Assembly (NCBI GenBank): GCA_964019415.1 | Contig: OZ025875.1 | Span: 3,041,911-3,105,910 of the forward strand | Source: Ianthella basta | Lineage: Eukaryota > Porifera > Demospongiae > Verongiida > Ianthellidae | Direction: 5' to 3' | Length of the DNA: 64,000 nt | Shown: positions 11,563 to 24,000 of the stretch, piece after piece | Position numbering within the stretch: position 1 is the stretch's first letter | How the letters are laid out: every line of letters begins with the position of its first letter | The notes under the pieces: model-generated | The model's input: the letters and a program-made list of their open reading frames with translations, nothing else | Database searches by the model: none | Told to the model about the DNA's origin: nothing | Made by a program: the position numbers and the translations under genes

Positions 11563-12166
11563 CTACCGCATATGTCCGTATAGAGGGCGGGGCTCGAATA
11601 GAAGCCGGGGGTCAGAGCAGCTAGTCTTTAATAGTGGTCGGGTCTCGAATAGAGGCCGGGTCCGAAAAGTGACCGGGTCTGGATTCGACGCACTGGCTCT
11701 GTCTTCGACCACTTAAGTGCAGGCTGGAGGTTCGAATCAATCGCAGCGTAATCCATGGCGACTGATTGGAGTTCCACTGCACTCGCGGCAGCGATGTCCA
11801 GGAAGAAATCGTATTATTTCTCCCGGCTGAAGGCTGTGGACTAAGCGCAGAAGAGCAAAGAAGCCGCTGCGAGGAAGATGGGCGTCGCTGGGTTCCAGAC
11901 CGAATTGTGAACGTGGCGACTTCCCACTACTCGTGCTTTCTAGACCGAGCTCAGCTGATCGGCGACCACTCGTTAGTTGTGATTCCGACAAATTTTATAA
12001 TGGAAGCATGGCTAGGTATCTGTTCATTTTAGACTAGGCATAGGCTAAGCGCATAAGCCGCTCGGCAACTAGTTTTATTAATAGAAGCCGAGGTCAAATA
12101 GAGACCGGGTCAAAAATCTCTTGAAAGAAATAGAGTACCGGGCCTTTATTCGGGTATATACAGTAG
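11563..12166. mobile_element. 604-bp TIR element rich in GAATAGAGGCCGGG motifs
   Basis: The left end CTACCGCATATGTCCGTATAG is matched by the inverted right end CTACTGTATATACCCGAATA; both continue into GAGGC(C)GGG-like sequence. Inside, short motifs such as GAATAGAAGCCGGGG and AATAGAGACCGGGT recur near both ends. The copy at 48131-48734 is also 604 bp. No convincing protein is encoded and no target-site duplication is obvious, so the superfamily is open. Confidence 0.6.
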
Positions 12167-12187
12167 GAAAATTGGAAGCAACCTAAC

Positions 12188-12394
12188 CTGTATGCAAATT
12201 TTGAAGGTATGAATGGACCAACATCAAGGCTGAAGACCCTGCGGGCCTGTAGGTCATAATCAGTTTAACGTAAGCATAGCTACCATCGTATCCCCATGCG
12301 TTAACGTCGCAGGGCGTGGACACGTTTCCGCTTCCACCCCAGGGAACATTCGGCATAAAGCGCTCGAGGGGATGCTGCCGCAACACCTTCTTGC
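12188..12394 (-). other. Exon-like ORF fragment of unknown origin
   Basis: On the minus strand an acceptor (AAGACAG) and a donor-like CAG/GTTAGG bound 207 bases that stay open, encoding a segment with LERFMPNVPWGGSGNV and NAWGYDGSYAYVKLIM. Pair 2 has the same open segment at 48756-48962. I do not recognise the protein. The differences I can see between the two copies all change the amino acid, which argues against purifying selection; it may be a piece of a transposon gene or a captured host exon. Confidence 0.3.
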
Positions 12395-13239
12395 CTGTCT
12401 TTTCAATGTATTAAACTGCCACCAGTGATGTAGTCTGTTTTGCTACACCGTCGTAAGCGTACGTAAGCGCCCAGAGGCTTCTGCGCCTCAGAGCGTTTAC
12501 GGGACCGTCTATCAGACAGCACGTAGTGCTGTCTATGTAGGGATGGCAGTGGTTGTTTGTATGCTGTAATACAAACGAAAAGTCGCGCTACTCCTGAACA
12601 GGACCGAAAACCGGCAAACGAAGCTTACCATGACGAAGCGGGGACTGAACAGTGCACATAACTAACCTTACTTCACAGCGAAGGTGCGCCTACACGCAGA
12701 TAGCGCCCTCGGCATTTCCCACGTTTCGTCTTCTTATTCTTCTTATTCTTATTCTTCTTCTTTGACAGCCGTAGCGTACGAACCAGAGGGACCAGGAGAA
12801 CACTTCACCCACCATATTGCACCATTTTTGGCTGGCTGCATTCCTTTGTAGGTTAGAAGGCGGCGCGAGTTAGTGCGGAAGACGGCGCTTGCCACGACTG
12901 ACCTGCCGTGTTGCTTGGCCAAGCGGGACGGACGCCATTTTCAAATTACGTAATTAAACCGGATGAAACCGGAGTGACTGGTGCCATTTATTATATAGCA
13001 GCTGCAGCAGTTAGCTTGCGCGCCGTTTGAAGGACTTTCGCGCTCGTGCGTGCATTTCCCAGCCACGGTTGGCTTCCGGTCGCCGTTCCTCGCTGGGTTA
13101 ACGCGGAACCTAGGTGCTAGCCCACACCTTGAGTTCTAGGATTACAGAAATGAGGTATAATGCCTTCACTAATGCCCTATGGTCGAGATTAAGTGACTGT
13201 GTGTTGCTTAAGCTTAGCTGCCCACTATAAAAAGTACAG

Positions 13240-13505
13240 AAACTAGAAATAATAAAAAAATTCTACAAAAATTGTAAGGATGTAGGGATGGCATAAAAAG
13301 GACAGAAACAAGTAAAGGCTGTTACACAGTGGAGCATTAACCATGGTCCCTACATGCAAGAATGTTGCACCTTATAGTCCTACATCCTTGAATGTAGGGA
13401 CAATGGTTAATGCTCCACAGTGTAACAGCCTTTACTTGTTTCTGTCCTTTTTATGCCATCCCTACATCCTTACAATTTTTGTAGAAATTTTTTATTATTT
13501 TAATC
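13240..13505. mobile_element. Fold-back MITE with arms of about 125 bp
   Basis: Left arm 13244-13369 and right arm 13382-13505 are almost perfect inverted copies (for example GGATGTAGGGATGGCATAAA and its complement). The single strand would form one long hairpin. It lies inside a segment of about 980 bases (12520-13502) that pair 2 lacks at 49080. A diverged relative is at 62103-62795. Confidence 0.85.
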
Positions 13506-13795
13506 CAGGAGGAGCAGCAGCACATGCTGAAGAAGAGAAGGCCAAGAAGTATGCTCACCTGGACAGCATGTATCTTTTCCAGCCAGTTGCTCTGGAGAAT
13601 TGTGGTACCATTGGTCCAAAGTCCAGGGATTTTCTGAGGGAGCTTGGCCAGCGGCTCAAGATGGTTACTGGGGAAGCACGGTCATGTACCTTTCTACTGC
13701 AGAGAATCTCCATTGCCATTCAGGTCGGAAATGCAGCATCGGTGATTGCACCCCTCCCTGACAGTGCTAATGTTGACATCAGTTTTGATCTCTGA
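13504..13795 (+). pseudogene. LINE C-terminal fragment (pair 1)
   Basis: An open stretch of about 95 codons (HAEEEKAKKYAHLDSM to VGNAASVI, stop at 13793) resembles the last part of the LINE ORF at 28385-29758 (PLAVETSGVFGSGAREFFTE, RLIRVTGD, GNAASVLG). Everything upstream of this C-terminal piece of the retrotransposon is missing. The pair 2 copy is at 49083-49374 and is also open. It is in the sense orientation upstream of the B1 promoter. Confidence 0.7.
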
Positions 13796-13976
13796 CGATT
13801 CTGTTTTAGCATTTTGCATGCATGCTTATTTAGGGTGTACTGTACTTAGTGTTTACGCACTGTGTGTCAGAATCTGTACATGTGGTATTATTATTGTGGT
13901 TAATCTATTATTGTATTTTATTATAATGTAAAGCACTTACGTACACTCATACCATTATTACCTATTCATTGTACAG

Positions 13977-13978
<2 letters not shown>

Positions 13979-14009
<31 letters not shown>

Positions 14010-14010
14010 T
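13979..14010. repeat. (TAA)n microsatellite
   Basis: About ten TAA units just upstream of the candidate B1 promoter. Pair 2 has a shorter run at 49569-49592. Confidence 0.9.
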
Positions 14011-14036
14011 AGCAAGCCAGATCAGACTACCAGTGA

Positions 14037-14088
14037 TGACGTCATATGCAATTATGACGTTCTGCATTCCTAAACGCTTATATATACG
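14037..14088 (+). promoter_or_regulatory. Candidate B1 promoter: CRE palindrome and TATA-like box
   Basis: A full cAMP-response-element palindrome TGACGTCA lies at 14037-14044, a half site TGACGT at 14055-14060 and a TATA-like TTATATATAC at 14078-14087. The signal-peptide start codon follows about 140 bases after the TATA-like box. The same elements sit at 49612-49662 in pair 2, and the sequence between them and the signal peptide is essentially unchanged. The motifs are seen; that they drive B1 is inferred. Confidence 0.55.
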
Positions 14089-14218
14089 CAACTGGTCTAT
14101 TGCCTTCCATCGTGCGCAACAATCAGGATTGTGTGAACTCAAGTGCGTCCAGCGCATCTATTGGCAGCTACCGTACGTTCTTTGCTGGTGAGTAAAGGCG
14201 CTCTCTCCCGGATGTAGG

Positions 14219-14353
14219 ATGGGTCTCTTACTCCTCAATTACATTGCAGGTGAGCAAACAACTCTTTATTACCCTCACTGTTCGAATGTCCATTTCACGG
14301 GCTTCACTCCTTCTCCTCCACAGAACTTCTCTGCTTCTTTCAAGTGGCAGTGG
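14219..14353 (+). CDS. B1 signal peptide on two mini-exons (31 and 30 bases)
   Basis: Exon 14219-14249 encodes [10 protein letters not shown] plus one base, with donor G/GTGAGC. Exon 14324-14353 has a strong acceptor (ttctcctccacag) and donor GTAAGC, and encodes LLCFFQVAV in the matching frame. Joined to the exon at 15600 the product starts with about 22 hydrophobic residues followed by VVA/QNN, a plausible signal-peptidase site. A start-stop mini uORF (ATGTAG, 14212-14217) lies directly before the start codon. The alternative reading, in which the GCAG at 14246-14249 is an acceptor and the ATG at 14286 is used, ends in phase 2 and would not join the FN3 exon. Confidence 0.7.
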
Positions 14354-17300
14354 GTAAGCTAGGGGCACGCTGGCCACTACATATCGTAGAGTAACTTATC
14401 AGATTTGGGGCAGCGTCCTGGGTTTCGGCGACTACTTGGGCTTTGGACTTCAAACTAAACCAAATTACGTAGCTCTCATTTAGCCTAATTGGCGTGTGCA
14501 TAGCAGCACGACCGCCGGGCTCAGTGGCGTAGCACCACAATTTACAGTGGTCCGGCCAGTCACCAATATTTTGGTAGCCTAATCAATATAACTATATAGC
14601 TAATATCATTGATTTCAAAGCGGATGATTGCTTCCCCGAGGAAATGGCACATCACACCCCCGTCTATGTGATTTAAAATCGTGAGTCGAACAGCGTAGCG
14701 AGTGAATTTTTTACCCTTACCGTTGTATCGAGCTAACGCGACGGCCGAATGACGTCATATAATGTAATGCAACCGCATCGGTTAGGACGCATGATAGCTG
14801 ATTGAAGCGATACATTGCTAAAGCGTTTTCCTTTTAGTTAGAACCTTTAATCAAGTAAATTTACAAATCTACTTCTTGGTTTATGGTTAGACCCTCCCCC
14901 AAGTCTGGAAGTGTGTGCAAATTGGCCAGCTTTGATTTTTAGAAAATCTGTTCTTTGAGCAAAAAGTCGGTCCGGGTGCTACGCCTATGGCGGCTGTGTT
15001 ACCCCCTGGGTGGTACAGGGTTGAGCATATACATTAACGGCTATTAATTTTAACAGGTACTAATTTCTGCAAAAAGACTGAGTAGTTAAAAATTGATAGA
15101 AATTGTGATACACATGTTTTCTGCAGGCAAAATCTCTAATATATAGCTGACTGTGTGTCCGCCGTGCACGCACGTGTTTCTTGCGCCATAGGTGTCAAAT
15201 TCACTATGGTTGCTGAAGGCACCGGGGGTCAGGATTTAGCAGGATTGACGTCACCAGTCTGTGGTTTGTAGAGAGTTATCTTTCGAGTTTTCGCTTTTCC
15301 TTGTCGGTCGACAGCCATTTTCTAATTATCGTTCCCATTGCATATTGACTTCCGTTTTTACCTGAGTCAATGTTGTCTCATGGTCGAATTTAAACAGAAT
15401 CATCACACCACCTATTACTTTATTTAGCGTAAGACTAGCTGTAGCAGTAACATGGCTGCTGGGGGCATCAGGGGACAGGTAGGATGTGTAGACGTTGAGT
15501 GCCATAGAAAAGAAGCTTGCAAAATGTGGGCTTCTCTGCTATGACTTATATGTTTCTGTGTAACAACTGGAGGTGACTTATGTGTGTGTATTCCTGCAGT
15601 GGCTCAAAACAATCTTCATGATCCTACTGAGATTCCAGTGAACATCACCTTAGATATGACAATTGACAATCCACTCAACTCAACCTCAGCCTTCATCCGA
15701 TGGAATGAACCACCTACATGTGGTCGCTGCCAGAATTGTAGCTACTTCATAACTCTTGATGGTGGGGCAACAATGAGGAAGAACACTGGAAAAGCTAGTA
15801 GCCCCACTCATGTGCTGAGTGGACTAAAGCCATTTACAATGTACTCCATTCAAGCAAGGGCAAAATGTCCACGTGGTGGCAGAACTCCCTTTTCCATACC
15901 CTTCAACTTCACAACAGAGAGAGCAGGTGAACAATGACATACAAGCACTCAAACATGTATGCATACACAGCCTACCCATACCTCGGACAACATTACCACC
16001 AAATATTTTCACTGCATGTGCACGTAACACTATGCAGTTTGAAGAACAATAAGGATCTGTATCTGACCTGAGTAATTGCATGGTACTCTGTTCCACTGCT
16101 CACAGCTCCTTCCTCACCCAGAAACTTAACTGCTACTGCAATGGGAAGTGACATGGTTGTACTGAGGTGGATTGAGCCAGAATGTGTCAATGATGACAAC
16201 ATTACAGGATATCAGGTCATCAGAAATGGATTAGTAATTGAGGCCAACATCATCTCTAGCACAGATGGCGCGTTCTTTGTCTACAATGCAATCTCCCTCA
16301 CTCCTGCCGCTGTGTACACCTTCCAAGTGGCTGCCATCAACTCAGTGGGTGCAAGCACACCTGCAGCAGATAATGCAACTACAGCTGACGGAAGTGAGCC
16401 TGTATAAGTACAAGCATGTCCTATGGTCAGCTAGACTGTATCAATTCAATTCAATCAATTCATTATTAGAGTCCACCATGTCAATAGGCACTAGGACACA
16501 TCATGGTCCAATGTAGCACTGCACGCATCATGCACCATGGAAGATGCAGAGATCTGGGGTCAAGGGTAATAAAGGGTGTGACAGATTGCTTGATAGCATG
16601 TATAATATAAGCATTAATAGAACCTAGCTGTCCACATAGAGCTAATAATAGACAGTACACGATAGTTCTTACAGGCCAGTGACAATACAAGGGCTGCTCT
16701 CTCTCCAATGCTCTTTGCTGGAAAGTCCTTCTTTGATCCCTCCATGGCTTCCAGGAGAAGCTGCCTGAGATGGTCCCATGCAGAGCACTGCAAAAGCCAA
16801 TGGAATACATCCTCCACCTCCCCACTGTCACATTCCTTGCATACCCTCTCTTCTCTCTTCATCCCATGCCACCTTCCCACTTCAATCTGTAAAGCAGCCG
16901 TTCCACCCCTCAACTTCAACATCATCCTCCTTTCAGCTTTTGACTTTACCAACGCACAACTCAACTCAACCTCACACTCCCCTATCAACTTCGTCGTGGA
17001 CAACTTTAGCTCCAAACAGCCCCACAGCTTTACTCGGTCCACCTTGTCATAAGCTTTTGTAAAGTCAATGAACGCCACCAGCATACCTTTAGCTGCCTTT
17101 GCCATCTCTATTTGTCCCAACAACACCAACGTCAATACCTGGTCCTGCATCCCCTTTGTTTGCAAAACTCTCCCTGCATATACCATGCATGAGCAAATGA
17201 CACTGCTAGTGTCAGATGCTTCTAACATTATGTCTTGCTATATTCATGAACATTTCTCTAGCTAGTATTGAATAGTTTCTGACTGTGAATATGGTAAGTA

Positions 17301-20300
17301 GACTAGAGCTAACATCTCACTTGTGCACTTAATCTTCACCAATTACTGAGGCAGCTTATAGTCCCATCCTTGTAGACAATTAGTTCGTGAGCAATGCTGT
17401 AGCACATTAATCAACAGCTGAATGCATGCAGGATGTTTCAGCCATGAAGGCCTTCGTCTGCTGCATGTACTGCAACAGCATTGCCCACATCGTCTACATT
17501 GAACAACGTAGTAATGAGCCTCTTCTCCAGCAGCCTCATTCTTTATCCTTCATGCCAAACTTAGAATATATAGGAAAAAATTACATAATTGTTATAAAAT
17601 TGCATTAAACAAACTTTGAAAAGAAACCAAAAATTTGTATGACGTTAAAATATAAACATTCAGTAATTATTGGTGTTATTAGTTCTGTACAGATTCATCC
17701 GCACCAAATGTATCCCAGCCAGTTGATGTCACTGACACCATCATAACCCTGAATTGGACTGCACCTGCTGTACCCAATGGTGTTGTCACTGGTTACCTCA
17801 TTACTGCCACCAATGGAGTCACAGGGGAGGTATTCACTGCCAATACAACAGACACTGAGCTTGAGGTGGCAGGTCTCACCCCCTACACCAACTATACATT
17901 CAAAGTAGCATCTGTCCATGGTGCCAAAGTGGGCGATGATTCAAACCCTGTCACAGTGCAGACAGCAGAAGGAAGTGTGTACCTGTCACTACATATTTAC
18001 ATGTATATAACATGCAAGTAGTATATTCACTCACACCACTTATGACCCTCCATGTACATCTACTACAGTGTCATCTGCACTGTAGAAGAGAAGCTTGCCG
18101 ATAGAGGGCTCCTCTGCTAGTACACAAAAACTCGATATTGCTAAAATTAGTACCCACCAAGTCCTGGACTCCAGAGTGCTATCAGATTCAAATTGCTTTT
18201 TGTCTGGATGAGAGTTGTACTGCACTTTGAATAATAGACATCACTGATCTTGACTCAGGGTGCCATGCTATTTTGTGGAAGTCATAATGTATACACTCGT
18301 TTGTCACTTTGATGCATGCAGGAAGTGGCAAACATTTCAATTGGAAAGAAATTATAATTATAATCTTAACATTACATCATATGGTGCTTTTTGCCTTGTA
18401 CAGCAACGCCTCTATGTATATATGTAATTCTTTTATACTGCTGGTCATGTCTATATATCAATATATATATTATATCCATGCAGCTCCCTCAGCCCCCCTC
18501 AACTTGACCTTCTCCCCTGGGGATGTCCTTAATGACAGTATCACATTTACCTGGCTTTCCCCTGAAGAGCCCAATGGTGTTGTTCAGTTCTATCAACTGC
18601 AACAGTCATCTTCTGCTGGGGTCATCTATGTGAACACGACAGACAACTCCACCACAATAGTGCTGTCTAACCTAGTCCCTGGTACCCAATACAATTTCTC
18701 AGTGAGGGCCTTCACTGTGGCCTTTGGACCATTCAGTGATCAGATCACCATATACACTGCTGATGGTGAGGATTATATGAGCTTTCACTGCTGTCATAAA
18801 ATAACACTGATGTGAAGGGAATGACAATTTATTTTTCTGTCTTCCTCAGAAGACAATGATAGTGGAGCCACATCAATATTTTTGCCAGTGGCTCCATAGC
18901 TTGCTTACTGTACTTTAACTACCTCCTTTTCAGCCTACTCCCCAGATGTGAAATCTGTAGCTGACATACCTAGTCTTACTGCCACTTAACTGTCAACCTG
19001 TGTGTCTCTCTCCCATTGCTCACCTTTCCACACTGCCCACAGCCCAAAGTGCATAGGATGAATGTTACTGAATTAGCATGTACCGTGCTCAGCTTGGAAT
19101 TAATGTACTGTACACATTTGTTGTGAAATTTGCTGTCTCTGTTTCTTTCTCCTCCAGGTCCTCCTGACAGACCTGTGATAATGCATTTGCAGGCTAACAC
19201 TACATCTCTCTACTTGTCATGGGAGGAGCCATCAGACAACAATACTCCTATTCTGATGTACCACATCACGTTGCAAGTGGTGGATGATGAAAGAGGAAAT
19301 ACATCACTGATGTTCAGAACAAATACTACTGAACTGTATGTGGATGGTCTAACCCCATTCACTGAATACTCTGTGCAAGTGGTGGCAGTGAACAGTATAG
19401 GGTCAAGTGCACCTAGTGAGCCCATGACAGTGATGACTGCAGAAGGAAGTGAGTGTGTGTGTCTGTTTGTGCACATATGTAGTATTCATGACTTGCTGGT
19501 ATGTGCAAGGATACTATGTCATTATAAGATTATACCTGAACTTCTCTCCTAATTTGATGCTAGTCCCACCTTCACCAGTGGATCTCATGGCAATGGACAA
19601 CACGAGGGAGTCACGAAGACTTACCATAACATGGGCAGAACCATTGATGACTAATGGAAACGTATCATCTTATGATATACAATACAGAGGAATCAGCACT
19701 ATGAACACAGTTTTAAGCAACTTCTCCCAGGTCCAGATGTTTTCAGTTGCTAGCACTATAGCAGTACTGCAGGACTTGGTTCCCTTCTCAGTCTACAACA
19801 TTTCAGTCAGGGCCTCCACTGGAGCTGGACCTGGTCCTTTCAGTGCAGAGATATCTGTTAGAACTTTAGAAGATGGTGAGTGCCCAGTAGTGTGCATGTG
19901 CAAGTACATAGTTGTGGGCAAGGGAATGTGCATGGGTTGATATATATAACGTATGTATGTATGTACTATGTATGTATGTATGTATGTATGTATGTATGTA
20001 TGTATGTATGTATGTATGTATGTTTAGTTTCCCGTATAATGTATCACGTATACTACATGCATAAGTTACTGGTTGCACATGCGCAGTTTCTGATCGGTCT
20101 TGTTGTTTTTATTCTACCACATTATTCAGTTCCTTCTGCTCCAACTGAATTGCGGGTGAAAGATGTTAGCTCCAGAGGGTTCACTCTTCAGTGGAACCCT
20201 CCCAGCACTCCAAATGGAATCATTGACTTTTACCAAGTGGAACTGTTTACAGACAACAACCTAGACCTGCCTGCATTGAACCCCATCAATGTTAGCAGTA

Positions 20301-20936
20301 CATCATATGCCTTCACTGGCCTGGCACCCTTCACTGGGTATTCAGTCCAAGTGTGTGCCTACACCATTGGATGTGGCGACATTGCTACTTTGAATGTCAC
20401 AACATTGGGAGGTGAGATATGCAGGGCAACATAGCTTGAGCAAAAACAGAGAACACGGCACTGGTCTTCTTTCCATGCATGCACTGGTGTCAATACGATA
20501 GCCAGAGTAGGCCAATCTGTCTCATGTGTGCATTCTATGGATTCAGTCTCTATAACTCCATATTATCTAATTTCTGCAGTACCTCCTCAGGTAGCCCCCT
20601 TCGACGGTGTGAGCAAAAGGCCAATTCGAATGGGAGACCAAGTAACAGTTTCCGTTGTCATTGCCAATGAGCCAGTTCCACCTGTCACAAGGGAGGCTAT
20701 CCAGTGGGTGTTCATGGGAAGTGGAGGTGCTGTCAACCTCTCCTGCACTAGTACCCTCAAGTACACCTTCTCTGATAACTGCCTCAACCTCACTGTGAAC
20801 AACACAGAGGCTAGTGATGCTGGCCTGTATCAGATAACAATCACAACTGAAGCTGGAGTAGGTATGAGTGCAGTTGGGCTATCAGTCAGTGGAGGTGAGT
20901 GAAAAAAACAATAATTGATGTTCGCTTATGCGTGTG

Positions 20937-21035
<99 letters not shown>

Positions 21036-24000
21036 ATGTGTGTGTGTGTGTACTATTACCACAGCTCAGTGCCTTTAGTAACACACTATCATAATTAATG
21101 CTATTTGTACTGCAGTTCCACCTGAGCTAGTGACCTCTCTGATGAATGCCACCTTGGCCCAGAGATACTCTCACATGTTCGTTTGTGCAGCAGTGTCTGA
21201 TCCTCGTCCTGTGTTTGTCTTCCGCTTCAATGGGGAAAGAATAACGCTGAACAGTGCAAAGTACACCTTGGTCACCAACAGCACTCATGGCACTCTGACT
21301 GTGTTCAACTTACAAGGCAGTGATGAAGGGACCTACACCTGTTCTGCTTCCAACAGATATGGAAGTGTGAGCACTGCAGCTGTACTAACTGTGCAAGGTG
21401 TGTTGTGATTATGTGAATGTAAAAGTTGGGATATGGAGATCGGATTTGTGTTGCATTTTGGTAGTATATGCATTGTGTGTGTGATGTCATGATATGCTTG
21501 CAATGTATTAGCATATGTCTGCATTAGCAATCCTGACCGCCTTCTAATATTCTACACTTTGTTTCTCAGTTCCCCCCACTATTGTCTTCTCCCCTTCTGC
21601 TGTCCGTGATGTTGTGGTAGGAGAAACCTTGGTTGTTTCTTGTCGAGCTAATGCTGATCCACCACCAATGATTCAGTGGTTCAGAGGAGACCAGATGCTT
21701 AATGATGGAGACCAATCTTCAGGATACGTATCAATATCACAAAATATTGAAAGCATGACTGCCAGCAGCCAGCTCACTATTACTGGGATCACATCTGAAG
21801 GGGAAGGAGTGTACTCTTGTGTAGCCATCAACAGTCTGGGGAATGATTCTAGGTCATTTCAAGTCAATACAATTGGTGAGTCAGCTATACTAAATTTCTA
21901 TCAATGATGGATTGGTAAACAGACTGTTAACTGTTTCCTGCCCTAGCATTGACTTTGATGCTAGTGTAAATTACTATTGTCTGTATGCAGTGAGACCAAA
22001 CATTTCCAGTATTAATCAAACTGTTGGTGGCAGAGAAAAACCAGCACTGTTTCATCAAGGGATGTTGACATTGGAAGAGTTCACTCCCCAGCTTGAGTTG
22101 ACTTGTGAAGCTTATGGCACTCCTCCACCTGACGTCATCTGGCTGAATAATGGCATTGCTCTGCAGAACATTCCAGGTAGAAGGACCATCACAGTTGAAG
22201 ATGGAGGATCACTTGGTGAACTGGGTACCATCACCCGGTCCACTCTCAGCCTCTCAGAGGTGCAGCTATCTGATGCAGGAGAGTACACTTGTAGAGCAAT
22301 CAGTGGCAATGTCTCCCCCATCCCTGGTACCACAGCATGGACATTCACATTAGAAGTCACTGGTGAGTATTTAACATTGGTGGTCAAATGTACTTTGTTT
22401 TGAAGCTTGCTGTACTTTGTGTGGTTCCTTCCCACTAATCACACTGTGTATATAGTACCATTGTGCGATGTATTCCTTTCAGAAACAAATGAATGTGACC
22501 CCAACCCCTGTCTGAACAATGGCAAGTGTGTAGATGGAGTACACAACTACACATGCATTTGTATATCTATTCTTGAGGATGGTGTTAGGTATTTCTACAC
22601 AGGAAGGAACTGTGCTGAAAGTGAGGAACTAGGTTACTTGGCATGAGTTGTTCCATATTACATTATACTACTTCATGTATATCATCCACAGAGGTTGACA
22701 ATCGAGTAGCCCCCTCTCTTACCAACACTCCCATAAGTATGACAGTGGATCTCAATGACAAGGTAGTCCTGAGCTGCTCTGCTCCTGGCAACCCCACCCC
22801 AAATATTCAGTGGTACAAGGATGGCTTTGAAATTATGGGCCCTCAGGCCTTTGGAAATGAGTTTGTGATCACAGAAACAACCCCCAAAGAACGAGGATTC
22901 TATCAATGTGTAGCCTTCAGCAGCTTTGGTCCACCAGCAAGATCTGATGAAGTACTAATATTAATCAAAGGTAGGAATGTTATAATTGTCAACTGAGACT
23001 GAAACTGACTGACAGTGTGTGTCAATGTGTCATTGTGCAGGCATTGTTCAGTTTCGCATTCAAATTGACTTTGGGAGTATGAGCGAACCAGAAGCCACTT
23101 CCAATGCTGACATTATAGAGACTGTGAGTGACTTAACATACTGGTACATACTAGGTAAGCACTGGATGAAAGTACATATGTGCTGTTGCCTGTTATTAGC
23201 TGCGGTTACAAACAGTGAACCAACCTCTAGCAGTGGAAGGAGACTATACAGCCACTGTGTACTCAGTGGAACCTGCTGGGGACAACACCACTGACATCGT
23301 GATCACCGTGGCAACAAACAGCTCTGAACCTCCAATGATACTTGCTGATCAGCTGACACGGCCTCTTGAACAAACACTGGAAGAAGTTACAGACATCAAC
23401 GAGCAAATCTCATTTACTATAGAGACCACTGAGAGATATGGTATGCATTTGTCTAACTGATGTGGGAACCAGTTTGCATGACACTGCAGTGTACTGTACA
23501 GTGAATGTGGTGCATCGTGTGTATGTGATTAAGTGTCAGTAACTGTTTCTTTACATTGAATGGCATTGTGATAAACATGCATTCATTGCCTAAATCACCT
23601 CCTTTTCTTTACCAAGATGGCTGTCCTGAACTGCCTGACTCACCCTGTGGTAATGTTGGTCCAGTGACTTGGCCTCAGACTGAGATAGGCCAGATAGCCT
23701 CAGTACAATGCCAGTGTGGGTTAGATGACCCACTGATCCAGCAACTGACAGGCACTCGGAGGTGTGGTGGGAGGTATGAAACTGGTGCAGTGTGGGAGGA
23801 ACCACAGTGTGAGAACTGCCAGTTCAGCGAGACGAGAACACAGCTTTGTGCATTAGCTGAGGTTTGTTGATTCAGTGAGAGGTTGTGGTTATGAGTGGAA
23901 TGAGGGAAATATCAGATATCTTATGTATATATGTTACTGAGTATACTATTGCATACATTATTCTGCTACTCTTTTAGATTGATAACCCAGCCCAGCTGGC

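Noticed and set aside
11766-12032. 88-codon plus-strand ORF inside the 604-bp TIR element
   Set aside because: The pair 2 version ends early after a local duplication, and no transposase-like motif is seen.
14286-14353. Alternative signal-peptide start at ATG 14286 ([15 protein letters not shown])
   Set aside because: It is hydrophobic and open, but leaves in phase 2 at the GTAAGC donor and so does not fit the phase 1 FN3 exon at 15600.
15176-15400. Possible extra exon between the signal peptide and the first FN3 of B1
   Set aside because: No frame with consensus borders and phase 1-1 is conserved in both pairs, and the B1 model is complete without it.
17425-17470. Hammerhead ribozyme-like core on the minus strand (GACGAAGGCC, loop, GGCTGAAAC)
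   Set aside because: Stem II and GAAAC look right, but the invariant CUGANGA reads CAGACGA and I cannot pair a stem III or place a cleavage triplet. The relative at 30150 is worse. A structure search with a hammerhead model would settle it.
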